Positions 1 to 7,056 of a DNA stretch of 59,746 nt are shown here, in pieces. The position numbers were made by a program, and so were the translations under genes. The DNA is from Defluviitaleaceae bacterium (lineage in GTDB: Bacteria > Bacillota > Clostridia > Lachnospirales > UBA5962): contig WRKF01000187.1 in NCBI GenBank assembly GCA_009778165.1, positions 1 through 59,746 on the forward strand, written 5' to 3'. The notes beneath the pieces are model-generated. The model did no database searches. It had not been told where the DNA came from and was given only the letters and a program-made list of their open reading frames with translations. The stretch's first letter is position 1; every line of letters starts with the position of its first letter.

Positions 1-79
1 TGGTGAACGTGGCTTTAAATACGTTATCCCAACAGGGGTTGATTATATCATCTTCATATTGAAAAAATATTTTGTTCAT
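1..79 (-). CDS. Rpn-family PD-(D/E)XK nuclease, N-terminal fragment
   Basis: Open frame on the minus strand from ATG at 79 that runs out of the window. The 26 visible residues start MNKIFFQYEDDIINPCWDNV and continue FKATFT. A DNVFKxxFT stretch near the N-terminus is typical of Rpn (recombination-promoting nuclease / putative transposase, PD-(D/E)XK superfamily) proteins, which act on DNA and occur in many copies in Clostridia. A GGAGAG Shine-Dalgarno lies about 10 bases before the ATG. The catalytic part is outside the window, so the call rests on a short motif plus the good start site. Confidence 0.6.
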   Translation of the reverse strand, partial: MNKIFFQYEDDIINPCWDNVFKATFT

Positions 80-138
80 AGTCATATCACTCTCCACAAC
101 GAGTATACCACAAAACAATGGGGTTTTCAATATAAAAT

Positions 139-172
139 ATCACATAGAGTCTCACATCAGGTGTGACATAGG
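139..172. repeat. Fragment of the CACATAGAGT intergenic repeat
   Basis: Two to three degenerate copies of the 12-base unit TCACATAGAGTC, the last inverted (GTGTGACATAG). The same unit occurs inside the long repeats near 39.7 and 48.8 kb and in a fragment near 10.25 kb. It lies between the divergent Rpn and coiled-coil genes. Confidence 0.6.
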
Positions 173-244
173 ATCACCCGTAAAGAACTTAAATTTATTT
201 TTACAAATCAACTTTTTCGCTACACCTCACTCCAATAAAAGAGA

Positions 245-273
245 TTGTAAATTTTGCTCTCTAATGTTATAAT
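245..273 (+). promoter_or_regulatory. Promoter of the coiled-coil membrane protein gene
   Basis: TTGTAA at 245-250 and TATAAT at 268-273 are separated by exactly 17 bases, a good SigA-type promoter. It would start transcription near 280, about 43 bases before the ATG at 323. Confidence 0.6.
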
Positions 274-292
274 TTCACTAGAGAGCAAAATT
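250..292. promoter_or_regulatory. Perfect 14-bp inverted repeat enclosing the -10 box
   Basis: AATTTTGCTCTCTA (250-263) and TAGAGAGCAAAATT (279-292) are exact reverse complements separated by 15 bases that contain the TATAAT box. The arms sit between -35 and -10 and at the likely start point. This layout suits an operator for a dimeric repressor. It could instead be a stem-loop at the 5' end of a longer transcript. Confidence 0.55.
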
Positions 293-322
293 ATAGCACA
301 TGACAGAAAAGAGGTGTTCAAA

Positions 323-733
323 ATGCTGGAAAAACAAGCTATAGATTTTCAAAAGTATATTGACCGCTTGGAGCAAGACCGCAGAGAAGCTGAAAAGCGC
401 AGTCTTGCATTGGAACAACGGCTGATGGATGATGCAAGGGAGCACGAACAACGCAGCCGCAAAGAACGTAAAGCATTAGAAGAACGTCTTACCGCAAATG
501 CCGTACAAATGGAAAAACGTCTTAATGCAAATATTGCACAGCTTACTGCAAACGCTATAAAAATGGAAGAACGCCTTAATGCAAATTCAGAAAAAATCAA
601 AAGAAAAATCGATAGTTTTGTAATAGCAGACACAAAGACGGCAAATAGATGGTTTATAGGTCTTAACATTGCCGTAATAATAGGAGCTACAACTATAATC
701 ATAGCGTTTGTAAATTTACTAGCTAATGGATAG
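323..733 (+). CDS. Small coiled-coil protein with a C-terminal membrane anchor
   Basis: 136 residues from ATG at 323, preceded by GAGGTG at the right distance; an upstream in-frame ATG at 254 lies inside the promoter repeat and is rejected. Residues 1 to about 100 are highly charged heptad-like sequence rich in E, K, R and L. They contain an 18-residue tandem repeat (LTANAVQMEKRLNANIAQ, then LTANAIKMEERLNANSEK). A single hydrophobic helix of about 25 residues (starting near WFIGLNIAV) ends the protein, so it is probably tail-anchored with the coiled coil in the cytoplasm. No enzymatic motif is visible. It stands alone behind its own promoter and next to an Rpn gene. Function unknown. Confidence 0.75.
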   Translation: MLEKQAIDFQKYIDRLEQDRREAEKRSLALEQRLMDDAREHEQRSRKERKALEERLTANAVQMEKRLNANIAQLTANAIKMEERLNANSEKIKRKIDSFVIADTKTANRWFIGLNIAVIIGATTIIIAFVNLLANG

Positions 734-747
734 CAAAAGAATTTTTT

Positions 748-776
748 CCCCGCCCTGCGGAATTCGTAGGGCGGGG
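748..776. terminator. GC-rich stem-loop between convergent genes
   Basis: CCCCGCCCT (748-756) pairs perfectly with AGGGCGGGG (768-776) around an 11-base loop. It lies between the end of the coiled-coil gene (733) and the end of the minus-strand dehydrogenase (809). No U-run follows the stem on either strand, so it is a weak or factor-assisted terminator at best. Confidence 0.4.
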
Positions 777-808
777 ACATCCGAAAACACCTATTGTGAT
801 TGCTATTA

Positions 809-2056
809 TTAAAACTTTTCAAGCAAAAACTTTTCCGCTTTTGCACACCATAGCCCTCTGTTTTCTTGCACTATTGTGTGTAGCTCTTTAAAGCGAGTAT
901 CTTCTTTTCCCAAAACTTCAAAATCTTCTATTGCAGTAAGAGGCATTTCTATATGCAGATATGTCAGCTTTTTGCCGCCCGGTATGTTGGGCAAGTTTTT
1001 TGTAGTTTCTGCTATGCAGTCTATACCCCCAACATGGGTAACCATTATTGCGGGGTTTATAACGCCTTTTTCTGTCAGCTGAATCGATTCTTTTATATCG
1101 TCCACATTACCGCCGGTTGTTCCCATTATATGAGATGCATTGTAATGAACATTATAATAATTTACTTTTGCGTAAAAATCTTTGTTTGAAGGCCCGGCAA
1201 AAAAATTTATGCACCCGTCCTTTGCAAGTATACTGTCCGCATCTTCCAACACGCTGGGTATTGGAGCGTAAACCATTATATCATCGTAACCTTTACCTTC
1301 TGTTATGTCCATTAAATGCTTTGTTCCGTGTGTGCTAGTATTTACAAAATAGAGTTTCACACCACAACTGTGGGCTTCTTCTTGTGTAAATATTTTTTGT
1401 GCAAGATCCAAACGGGTTTGGTCAATATCTGTTACAACCACAATAGCGGGCTGTTTGGGCCCGTGCAGTGCATAGTCTATCGCTCCCAACCCCATGGGCC
1501 CTGCTCCTGCCAAAATTGCCAAATTACCCCCCTGAACAATACCCATGGTGTGCTCATATTTCCCGGGTTTTGTGTGGTACATGGCATTGTAACCCCCTAT
1601 AACACAAGACATGGGTTCTGCCAAAGAGGCGGCATAGTACGCTTCTCCATTATATGGCAGTAAACATCCCAGTTCCATAACCTCCGGTGGTATAATACAA
1701 TACTGCGACGCACCCCCAAAATATTCATAGGAATAGCCGGGAGAAGCCATAGACCCTTTGTAATTAAGGGCGGGCTGCAATGCAAACTTTTCCCCTGCTT
1801 TGAATTGGTTATGGTAATCGCTGCCCACTTCCACTATATCTCCTGCCATTTCATGGCCAAGCAATATGGGGTTTGTGTCTATATTTGCCGGCACCCTTTT
1901 GTGTGCTGTGCCTTGTATAACCGTTTTGTAAGTAGACATGCAAATGCTGTCAGATACAACTTTCACCAAAATTTCGTTGTTTTTTATGGGAGGGAGCAAA
2001 AACTCCTCTGTCCTTACATCGTTAGCTCCGTATAAGCGTACGCCTTTTGTTTTCAT
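809..2056 (-). CDS. Zinc-dependent dehydrogenase, L-sorbose-1-phosphate reductase-like
   Basis: 415-residue medium-chain dehydrogenase. The GroES-like half holds LLGHEMAGDIVEVGS (the GHE zinc/proton-relay segment) and the Rossmann half has AILAGAGPMGLGAIDYAL followed by VVVTDID. Length and overall features recall SorE-type sorbose-1-phosphate reductases, cytosolic NAD(P)H enzymes that interconvert ketohexose-1-phosphates and hexitol phosphates. The start has GAGGT 5 bases upstream. It is the last gene of deoR-fruK-mtlA-this gene and takes the position where mtlD normally sits. Acting at the carbon next to the phosphate, it could turn the PTS product into a ketose-1-phosphate for the FruK encoded upstream; that route is inferred. 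The exact substrate is uncertain. Confidence 0.8.
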   Translation of the reverse strand: MKTKGVRLYGANDVRTEEFLLPPIKNNEILVKVVSDSICMSTYKTVIQGTAHKRVPANIDTNPILLGHEMAGDIVEVGSDYHNQFKAGEKFALQPALNYKGSMASPGYSYEYFGGASQYCIIPPEVMELGCLLPYNGEAYYAASLAEPMSCVIGGYNAMYHTKPGKYEHTMGIVQGGNLAILAGAGPMGLGAIDYALHGPKQPAIVVVTDIDQTRLDLAQKIFTQEEAHSCGVKLYFVNTSTHGTKHLMDITEGKGYDDIMVYAPIPSVLEDADSILAKDGCINFFAGPSNKDFYAKVNYYNVHYNASHIMGTTGGNVDDIKESIQLTEKGVINPAIMVTHVGGIDCIAETTKNLPNIPGGKKLTYLHIEMPLTAIEDFEVLGKEDTRFKELHTIVQENRGLWCAKAEKFLLEKF

Positions 2057-2080
2057 AAATACCTCTACATAAACGCCACA

Positions 2081-2101
2081 GGAGCAGGCTTTGCCCGCTC
2101 C
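2081..2101 (-). promoter_or_regulatory. Intercistronic hairpin between mtlA and the dehydrogenase
   Basis: GGAGCAGGC and GCCCGCTCC form a 9-bp stem with one mismatch around a 3-base loop in the 62-base gap between the genes. It ends about 25 bases before the start codon of the dehydrogenase. It could stabilise the mtlA message or reduce expression of the last gene. Confidence 0.4.
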
Positions 2102-2118
2102 TTGTACGTTATATTTTT

Positions 2119-3912
2119 TTATGCCGAAAAAGTTTTATATATCAAATCTACATCATCGCTCTTTAGCACAGCTTCAATACCCTTGTTTTCTGATACAATG
2201 CCTGCCAGTTTAGATATTGTTTCCAGGTGGTTATCGTCTGTGCTTGCGATACCTATTAGTGCGTAGGCTGTTTTGCCGTCAAAATCTATTCCGTCTTTGA
2301 ACTGCACAAACACTATGCCCGTTTTCAAAACATGTTCCCTGCCTTGGCTCGTGCCATGGGGTATAGCTATCCCTGCCCCCATATATGTGCTGATAGATTT
2401 TTCTCGCTCTAGCATAGACCGTGTATAGGCATCTGTGGCTATGTTGTTTTTCACCATTAGCTCTCCAACCATGGTTATTGCTTCAAATTTGTCGGCAGCT
2501 TTTTGCCCGAGCAGTATGTTTTGAGGTGAAAACACCTCTGTTGCCGCATTTTGGGACAATTTGTCCAAAACTTGGCTCGTTATATCTTTGCTCATAAAAT
2601 CTGAAACAGAGATGTGTACAGCACCCGGCAACCGTTCCTTTGCTCTTGAGGTTAGTTGGTTGTGGGTTACAACAATCTGTGCAGCGGATGGAATTTCGTT
2701 TATTGCATAGTTTTTTACGGTAATATTTAACCCTTGGGTTTTTAGATTTTTGGAAAGCATAGAAGCCCCCATTGCAGAAGAACCCATACCGGCATCACAA
2801 GCAAAAACAACAAGTGTGGTTTCGTCTATATTTTTTGCACCGTGTATGCCTTTTAGTGCAACCGTTTGCTCTTTAGATGTTTCCAAAGATTCCATTGTAA
2901 GATTAGAGCCGCGAACAAACATAGCGGCAATTAAAAATGTAACAACGGTAGACACAACCACCCCTGCTAAAACACCAAAATGGTTGCCGGCAGGAGTCAT
3001 TAGCATTAGAGCAAAAATACTACCGGGGGCGGGTGTGGCAACAAGCCCCACTCCGGTTAGCACAAATGTTAAAATACCTGCCGCTCCGCCTCCTATCACA
3101 GCAAGCAAAAGAACAGGCTTCATTAGAACGTAGGGGAAGTAGATTTCGTGTATACCTCCAAAGAAGTGTATAATAATCGCCCCTGGAGCAGACGCTTTTA
3201 TACCACCCTTTGCAAAAACAGAGTATGCCAAAAGTATACCAAGACCGGGACCGGGATTAGTTTCTAGTAGAAACATAATAGATCTGCCGGCTTCTTCTGC
3301 TTGCAAAAATCCTATGGGGCCAAGAACCCCGTGGTTAAGGGCATTGTTCAAAAACAGGATTTTTGCAGGCTCTATTATAATAGAGGCCAACGGCAAAAGC
3401 CCTGCGTTTACAATAACATTTACCCCAGAAGACAAAATTTCGTTTAAAAATAGTACAATGGGACCGATAAAAGCATATGCCAACAGTGCAAAACCTGTTC
3501 CCAAAATCCCTATAGAGAAGTTGTTAACAAGCATTTCAAATCCGGGCTTTATTTTCCCGTCTATTGCATTGTCAAACTTTGCAATTACATAGCCGCCCAA
3601 GGGTCCCATCATCATAGCACCCAAAAACATGGGTATATCTGTTCCGACAATAACACCCATTGTTACGATAGAGCCCATAACTCCACCGCGCACACCGGCT
3701 ATCATTTTACCCCCTGTGTATCCTATAAGCAAGGGTAACAAATACGTTATCATGGGGCCTACCAGTGTTGCAAAATTTTCGTTTGGTATCCACCCCGTTG
3801 GTATGAAAAGAGCTGTAATAAAACCCCAAGCGATAAATGCCCCAATATTAGGCATTACCATAGCACTTAAACTCCGCCCAAAACGTTGGGCAAACAATTT
3901 TGCATTTTCCAT
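2119..3912 (-). CDS. mtlA: PTS mannitol-type transporter, fused EIICBA
   Basis: 597 residues with all three domains of a mannitol-family permease. EIIC covers about residues 1-340, with many hydrophobic segments and the substrate-site signature GGIHEIYFPY. EIIB follows near 370-455 with the phospho-cysteine loop FACDAGMGSSAMGA. EIIA covers about 460-597 with the phospho-histidine in AIPHGTSQGREH. It takes up and phosphorylates a hexitol, classically mannitol to mannitol-1-phosphate, using phosphate from HPr. The AAGGAG site precedes the ATG. It follows fruK by 115 bases. No mtlD or mtlR homologue is present; the regulator is DeoR-type. The substrate could therefore be mannitol or another hexitol or ketohexose. 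Confidence 0.92.
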   Translation of the reverse strand: MENAKLFAQRFGRSLSAMVMPNIGAFIAWGFITALFIPTGWIPNENFATLVGPMITYLLPLLIGYTGGKMIAGVRGGVMGSIVTMGVIVGTDIPMFLGAMMMGPLGGYVIAKFDNAIDGKIKPGFEMLVNNFSIGILGTGFALLAYAFIGPIVLFLNEILSSGVNVIVNAGLLPLASIIIEPAKILFLNNALNHGVLGPIGFLQAEEAGRSIMFLLETNPGPGLGILLAYSVFAKGGIKASAPGAIIIHFFGGIHEIYFPYVLMKPVLLLAVIGGGAAGILTFVLTGVGLVATPAPGSIFALMLMTPAGNHFGVLAGVVVSTVVTFLIAAMFVRGSNLTMESLETSKEQTVALKGIHGAKNIDETTLVVFACDAGMGSSAMGASMLSKNLKTQGLNITVKNYAINEIPSAAQIVVTHNQLTSRAKERLPGAVHISVSDFMSKDITSQVLDKLSQNAATEVFSPQNILLGQKAADKFEAITMVGELMVKNNIATDAYTRSMLEREKSISTYMGAGIAIPHGTSQGREHVLKTGIVFVQFKDGIDFDGKTAYALIGIASTDDNHLETISKLAGIVSENKGIEAVLKSDDVDLIYKTFSA

Positions 3913-3985
3913 AATTTCTCCTTTTTATGGCTGTGTTATATTGTGGAAGGACAAAAAATGCACTTGCCCTCCCCTCCGTCTGTTG

Positions 3986-4019
3986 CTGCGAAAAAAGTGC
4001 AGAAGTTGCCCTTTCGCAG
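3986..4019 (-). promoter_or_regulatory. Hairpin between fruK and mtlA
   Basis: CTGCGAAA (3986-3993) pairs with TTTCGCAG (4012-4019) in the 115-base fruK-mtlA gap. On the transcribed minus strand the right arm ends in TTTTTTCGCAG, so the U-run is inside the stem. It is more likely an mRNA-processing or stability element than a full terminator. Confidence 0.35.
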
Positions 4020-4027
4020 TATATAAC

Positions 4028-4957
4028 TTATAGATTAATAACTTCGATAGAACTCATCAGCTGTGCAACTATATCCGGGTTGGGAGCCACTGTGCTTTTT
4101 TCCAAAACCGCTGCCGACCCCATAGCAGTTGCAAATGTTACAATATCTTCTATTTTTTGATTCCTCAAAAACCCTATCACAAAAGCAGCCAAAACGGAGT
4201 CTCCGGCACCTACCGTGCTTTTTACATCCACTTTTGGCGAAGTAGCCAAAAGACATTCTGTTTCCGAAACATACATAAGCCCTTTTTCCCCCAAAGATAT
4301 TGCCATGTGGGCTATTCCGTTACCCAGAAACCATCTGGCTTCTTCTGCAATTAAATATGGCTCTTCTACCTGCTTGCCTGTCAATTCCCAAAACTCTTCC
4401 AAATTCGGCTTAACAAACCAAGGATTACCCAAAACCCCATAATGCAAGGGCTGACCACTAGTGTCTAACAGCACTTTACAATCATGTGGCAAACTCTCCA
4501 TTATTACCTTGTATATATCGGCGGGTACACCTTGAGCCAAACTACCTGAAAAGACTATAAAAGAACAGTTTGCTCCTTCTTGCAAAATAAGCTCTTTTAA
4601 ATCCTTTATATTTTCACTAGATATTTTGGCGCCAAGCTCGTTAATATCCGTTAGGGTGTTGTTTTTAATATCCAAAATCTTTGTGTTCACCCTGGTAGAT
4701 TCTTGAGTTTCTATGAACCTATACATGATTCCCATCTCTTCTAACCTTTCTTGCAAAACCTTTCCTGTATCACCTCCTGCAAAACCTAGTGCTTTTGTGT
4801 CTACACCATATTTTTTGAGTACCTTAGAAACGTTAATACCCTTGCCCCCCGGGTCAACCACGGGGATGTTTTTTGCCCTATTTATTTTGTTTACGGCAAA
4901 ATTTTCAATCTCTATTGTTTTGTCTAGGGAAGGGTTTATTGTTAAAGTAATTACCAA
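4028..4957 (-). CDS. fruK: 1-phosphofructokinase (PfkB family)
   Basis: 309 residues starting at TTG 4957. A perfect AAGGAGG lies 7 bases upstream, whereas the in-frame ATG at 4978 lies upstream of that Shine-Dalgarno and would translate through it. The N-terminus VITLTINPSLDKT, then VVDPGGKGINVSKVL and the C-terminal STVGAGDSVLAAF (anion hole and catalytic Asp) are diagnostic for FruK/LacC-type sugar-phosphate kinases. The expected cytosolic reaction is fructose-1-phosphate plus ATP to fructose-1,6-bisphosphate. Its place before mtlA implies that the operon makes a ketose-1-phosphate. A tagatose-6-phosphate kinase role cannot be excluded by motif alone. Confidence 0.9.
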   Translation of the reverse strand: MVITLTINPSLDKTIEIENFAVNKINRAKNIPVVDPGGKGINVSKVLKKYGVDTKALGFAGGDTGKVLQERLEEMGIMYRFIETQESTRVNTKILDIKNNTLTDINELGAKISSENIKDLKELILQEGANCSFIVFSGSLAQGVPADIYKVIMESLPHDCKVLLDTSGQPLHYGVLGNPWFVKPNLEEFWELTGKQVEEPYLIAEEARWFLGNGIAHMAISLGEKGLMYVSETECLLATSPKVDVKSTVGAGDSVLAAFVIGFLRNQKIEDIVTFATAMGSAAVLEKSTVAPNPDIVAQLMSSIEVINL

Positions 4958-5008
4958 TAGGCTATCCTCCTTAATCATTAAACAGCTTTGAAAACCATGT
5001 GGAAACAG

Positions 5009-5126
5009 GTATAGCAGTTCCGTTTTAAATTAGCTCTTTAAATTTACACTAAAACTGCTGAATTTAGGAAGCTATTCCACTTAATTTTATTTTAAAAAGG
5101 GCTAGAATTAAGTGGAATAGCTATAC
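5009..5126. repeat. MITE-like element, family B copy 1
   Basis: 118-base element with imperfect 13-bp terminal inverted repeats (GTATAGCAGTTCC / GGAATAGCTATAC). Inside are two hairpins. The first is AGCAGTT...AACTGCT (5013-5059). The second is a perfect 17-bp stem, AGCTATTCCACTTAATT (5070-5086) with 5106-5122. It fills the gap between deoR and fruK and touches the last base of the deoR stop codon. A near-identical copy lies at 39468-39583 and an inverted partial copy at 22817-22885. Confidence 0.85.
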
Positions 5127-5881
5127 TAGTTTATTATCACAACACCACATTTTTCGTACCTGTTTTTTGAACTGTTTTTCAGTTTTTTGTCTGTAACAAT
5201 AACATGCCCCTCTTTTAACGATGCCACATTTGCAAAGGATATTGTGTCAAATTTGCTACTATCTGCCAAAAAGAATATTTCAGATGCTTGGCGTATCATG
5301 GTTTTTTTAATGGTCGCCTCTTCTATGCTTGGGGTAGTAAAACCACAGTTTTCTTCTATACTGTTTATACCTAAAAAAGCCTTGTGTACGTGAAACTGCA
5401 AAAGGCTCTTTACTGCTATATCCCCTACAAGAGCTTTTGTTGTTTGACGGATTATCCCCCCTGTTAAAATAACGTCTATTGCATGAGATTCCCCCAAGAT
5501 ATCTGCTATGTCAATAGATGTGGTTATAATCTGCAATTGCTTCTGTTTAAGAAGAAGAGCCAAAGCCAATGTTGTTGTACCTGAATCCAAAATAATGGTG
5601 TCCCCATCGTTGATATGGCGGGCTGCCAGTGTAGCAATATACTCCTTTTCTTGCTTGTGTAGCACTGTTTTTTCGCTAAATAATGGTTCATAGGTACTTA
5701 CAGACTTTAACAACGCCCCTCCATGGGAGCGTTTTAGGTTACCGTTGTTTTCTAGCAGGTGCAAATCCCGCCTCACAGTAGCCTCAGATGCACCAAGGAT
5801 TTTTGTAAGTTCCAAAACAGATACCCTAGACTGCTCTTTTAGTATTTCCAATATTATTCTGTGTCTTTCTTCTGCAAACAT
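5126..5881 (-). CDS. DeoR/GlpR-family transcriptional regulator
   Basis: 251 residues from ATG 5881, with GAGGG just upstream; the longer in-frame version starting at 5983 would include the promoter. The N-terminal winged helix has ERHRIILEILKEQSRV and ASEATVRRDLHLLE, the DeoR signature. The C-terminal DeoRC sensor carries DSGTTTLALA and LTGGIIRQ, which bind sugar phosphates. It is the first gene of the operon, so it probably represses its own promoter (5922-5950) until a phosphorylated intermediate such as fructose-1-phosphate appears. The effector is inferred from the neighbouring fruK. Confidence 0.9.
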   Translation of the reverse strand: MFAEERHRIILEILKEQSRVSVLELTKILGASEATVRRDLHLLENNGNLKRSHGGALLKSVSTYEPLFSEKTVLHKQEKEYIATLAARHINDGDTIILDSGTTTLALALLLKQKQLQIITTSIDIADILGESHAIDVILTGGIIRQTTKALVGDIAVKSLLQFHVHKAFLGINSIEENCGFTTPSIEEATIKKTMIRQASEIFFLADSSKFDTISFANVASLKEGHVIVTDKKLKNSSKNRYEKCGVVIIN

Positions 5882-5921
5882 TAAACCCTCGATTGTTTTT
5901 TGGCGGTTTTGAGTTTTTATG

Positions 5922-5950
5922 ATTATATATGATTGGTTTTGATTTGTCAA
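5922..5950 (-). promoter_or_regulatory. Promoter of the deoR-fruK-mtlA operon
   Basis: On the minus strand TTGACA (5950-5945) and TATAAT (5927-5922) are both perfect consensus with a 17-base spacer. The A-rich leader between the start point and the ATG at 5881 repeats CAAAACCGCC/CAAAAAAC-like stretches that could be DeoR sites. Confidence 0.8.
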
Positions 5951-5997
5951 TAGAAATATTAATGATTTACAGGGCAACCACATGAAAAACGTAAAAC

Positions 5998-6043
5998 CGT
6001 GGGGCGCTGCCCCACACCCCGCTGGGGCCCCAGGCCCCAGACC
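5998..6043. repeat. GC-rich GGGGC/GCCCC palindromic spacer
   Basis: GTGGGGCGCTGCCCCAC and CTGGGGCCCCAG are back-to-back palindromes in otherwise AT-rich DNA. Related GC-rich runs occur near 12240, 57060 and 59710. This kind of spacer is common at gene ends in Clostridia. Confidence 0.5.
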
Positions 6044-6127
6044 CTATTTTTTTAACATAAGTTGAATTTTCGGATTTGTAAAAGTATTTCGATTGTTGAA
6101 ATAAAGGGGTCAGGGGGACTTGTCCTC

Positions 6128-6168
6128 ATCAAAAAACCCGACGAGTTTACCTCGCCGGGTTTTTTGAT
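6128..6168. terminator. Bidirectional intrinsic terminator
   Basis: An 18-base arm beginning ATCAAAAAACCCG pairs with one ending CGGGTTTTTTGAT (one mismatch, 5-base loop). It lies 26 bases after the stop of the minus-strand PepSY-like gene. U-runs are present on both strands. Confidence 0.85.
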
Positions 6169-6193
6169 CTTTTTTTTATTTTTTTATCTTTTT

Positions 6194-6730
6194 CTAATCA
6201 TCGAACTCTGTGTGAACGATAAAACCTGTGTCTACGTTTATATACACTTCAAACTCTCTCTGCCAACGATTGTTGCTGTTTGTTCTAAGGTCCACTTCCC
6301 AAACCCATTGCCCTCTTTCCCAGTCGAGAGAGGCAGAACGCAATGTGCCAACAAGACCGTGGGTAGCAAGTTCAGCTTGAGCTATTAAAATAGCTTGCTC
6401 TCTAGTTATCGCAGGGTTGATGGGTCGGATACCCCTGTTGTGAGATTGTTGTTGTGTTGCCGGCTGAGGCGGTGGTGCTACCGGTTGAACCGGTGCAGGA
6501 GCAACAGGTTGTTGGCTCTGAAGGATAACCAGTGCCTCTATTAAAGCTCGCAACTCCATGATAGCTGCTTGCATTTCCTGTGCCGTCATTTGCTCCGTTT
6601 GATCAATGTTAACTGTTGTTGCGTAAGCTGTTGCCCCCGGCAAGTATAGTATTATGGCTATTACAGCAGCCAATGTAAAGGCAGACACTAACATCATACC
6701 CCGTCTTCTGCTTTTATATATTTTATTCAT
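6194..6730 (-). CDS. Exported PepSY-like protein 1
   Basis: 178 residues from ATG 6730, with GGAGG 5 bases upstream. A basic N-terminus (KSRRR) and a hydrophobic helix ending near AYA form a signal peptide or anchor. A short helix, MQAAIMELRALIEALV, is followed by a Pro/Gln linker (residues about 75-100). The C-terminal 70 residues resemble a PepSY domain: a helix starting AITREQAILIAQAEL, then strands ending VYINVDTGFIVH. It is paralogous to the genes at 12425 and 13196: same signal, ELRxLI helix, linker and PepSY order, although its domain is C-terminal and it lacks a Ser-rich tail. It stands alone between a terminator and tRNA-Leu. PepSY domains usually regulate surface proteases or sit at the wall; the specific role is unknown. 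Confidence 0.75.
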   Translation of the reverse strand: MNKIYKSRRRGMMLVSAFTLAAVIAIILYLPGATAYATTVNIDQTEQMTAQEMQAAIMELRALIEALVILQSQQPVAPAPVQPVAPPPQPATQQQSHNRGIRPINPAITREQAILIAQAELATHGLVGTLRSASLDWERGQWVWEVDLRTNSNNRWQREFEVYINVDTGFIVHTEFDD

Positions 6731-6825
6731 GATAACCTCCGCTTTCGTGCAATTTGCAACTTTAAATTTACAAATTATAGACGCACACTAATAACCCTTA
6801 TAAAACCTCTACAAATAATTTGTTG

Positions 6826-6875
6826 ATAAAAAATCACAGGCTTTTGAGGGCGAAAAACCCAAAAAGCCTGTGATT
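6826..6875 (-). terminator. Terminator of tRNA-Leu
   Basis: On the minus strand AATCACAGGCTTTT pairs with AAAAGCCTGTGATT (14 bp) and is followed by a T-run (ATTTTTTATC). It lies 28 bases after the tRNA 3' end. Confidence 0.85.
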
Positions 6876-6903
6876 GTAAGGTGAACCTTATCCTTACAAG
6901 GTC

Positions 6904-6986
6904 TGCGGATGAAGGGAGTCGAACCCCCACGCCACTAGGACACTAGAACCTAAATCTAGCACGTCTGCCAGTTCCGCCACATCCGC
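6904..6986 (-). tRNA. tRNA-Leu (anticodon UAG)
   Basis: 83-base type II tRNA. The acceptor stem GCGGATG/CATCCGC is perfect, with discriminator A. The D-arm TGGCGGAACTGGCAGACG is typical of leucine tRNAs. The anticodon arm CTAGA-TTTAGGT-TCTAG gives UAG, which reads CUN codons. The long variable arm and the T-arm GGGGG-TTCGACT-CCCTT are present. CCA is not encoded. It has its own promoter and terminator. Confidence 0.95.
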
Positions 6987-6999
6987 CTATCACACGATT

Positions 7000-7028
7000 A
7001 TATTAACACTAATACTTCAATTTGTCAA
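7000..7028 (-). promoter_or_regulatory. Promoter of tRNA-Leu(UAG)
   Basis: On the minus strand TTGACA (7028-7023) and TAATAT (7005-7000) are spaced by 17 bases, ending 14 bases before the mature tRNA 5' end. It lies just after the stop of the preceding mannosyltransferase gene. Confidence 0.75.
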
Positions 7029-7056
7029 GTGTTTTTTATTTTTTGAAACGACTGTG

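Noticed and set aside
139-172. CRISPR-like tandem repeats (CACATAGAGTC units)
   Set aside because: Units are directly adjacent without unique spacers, too short and degenerate, and no cas genes are present.
254-322. Longer start (ATG 254) for the coiled-coil membrane protein
   Set aside because: It lies inside the promoter inverted repeat and has no ribosome site; ATG 323 has GAGGTG upstream.
4958-4978. ATG 4978 as start of fruK
   Set aside because: The ideal AAGGAGG would be inside the coding sequence; TTG 4957 is 7 bases after it and starts the conserved fold.
5998-6043. Intrinsic terminator at the GC-rich palindromes
   Set aside because: No U-run and it lies upstream of the deoR promoter rather than after a gene; the true terminator is at 6128-6168.
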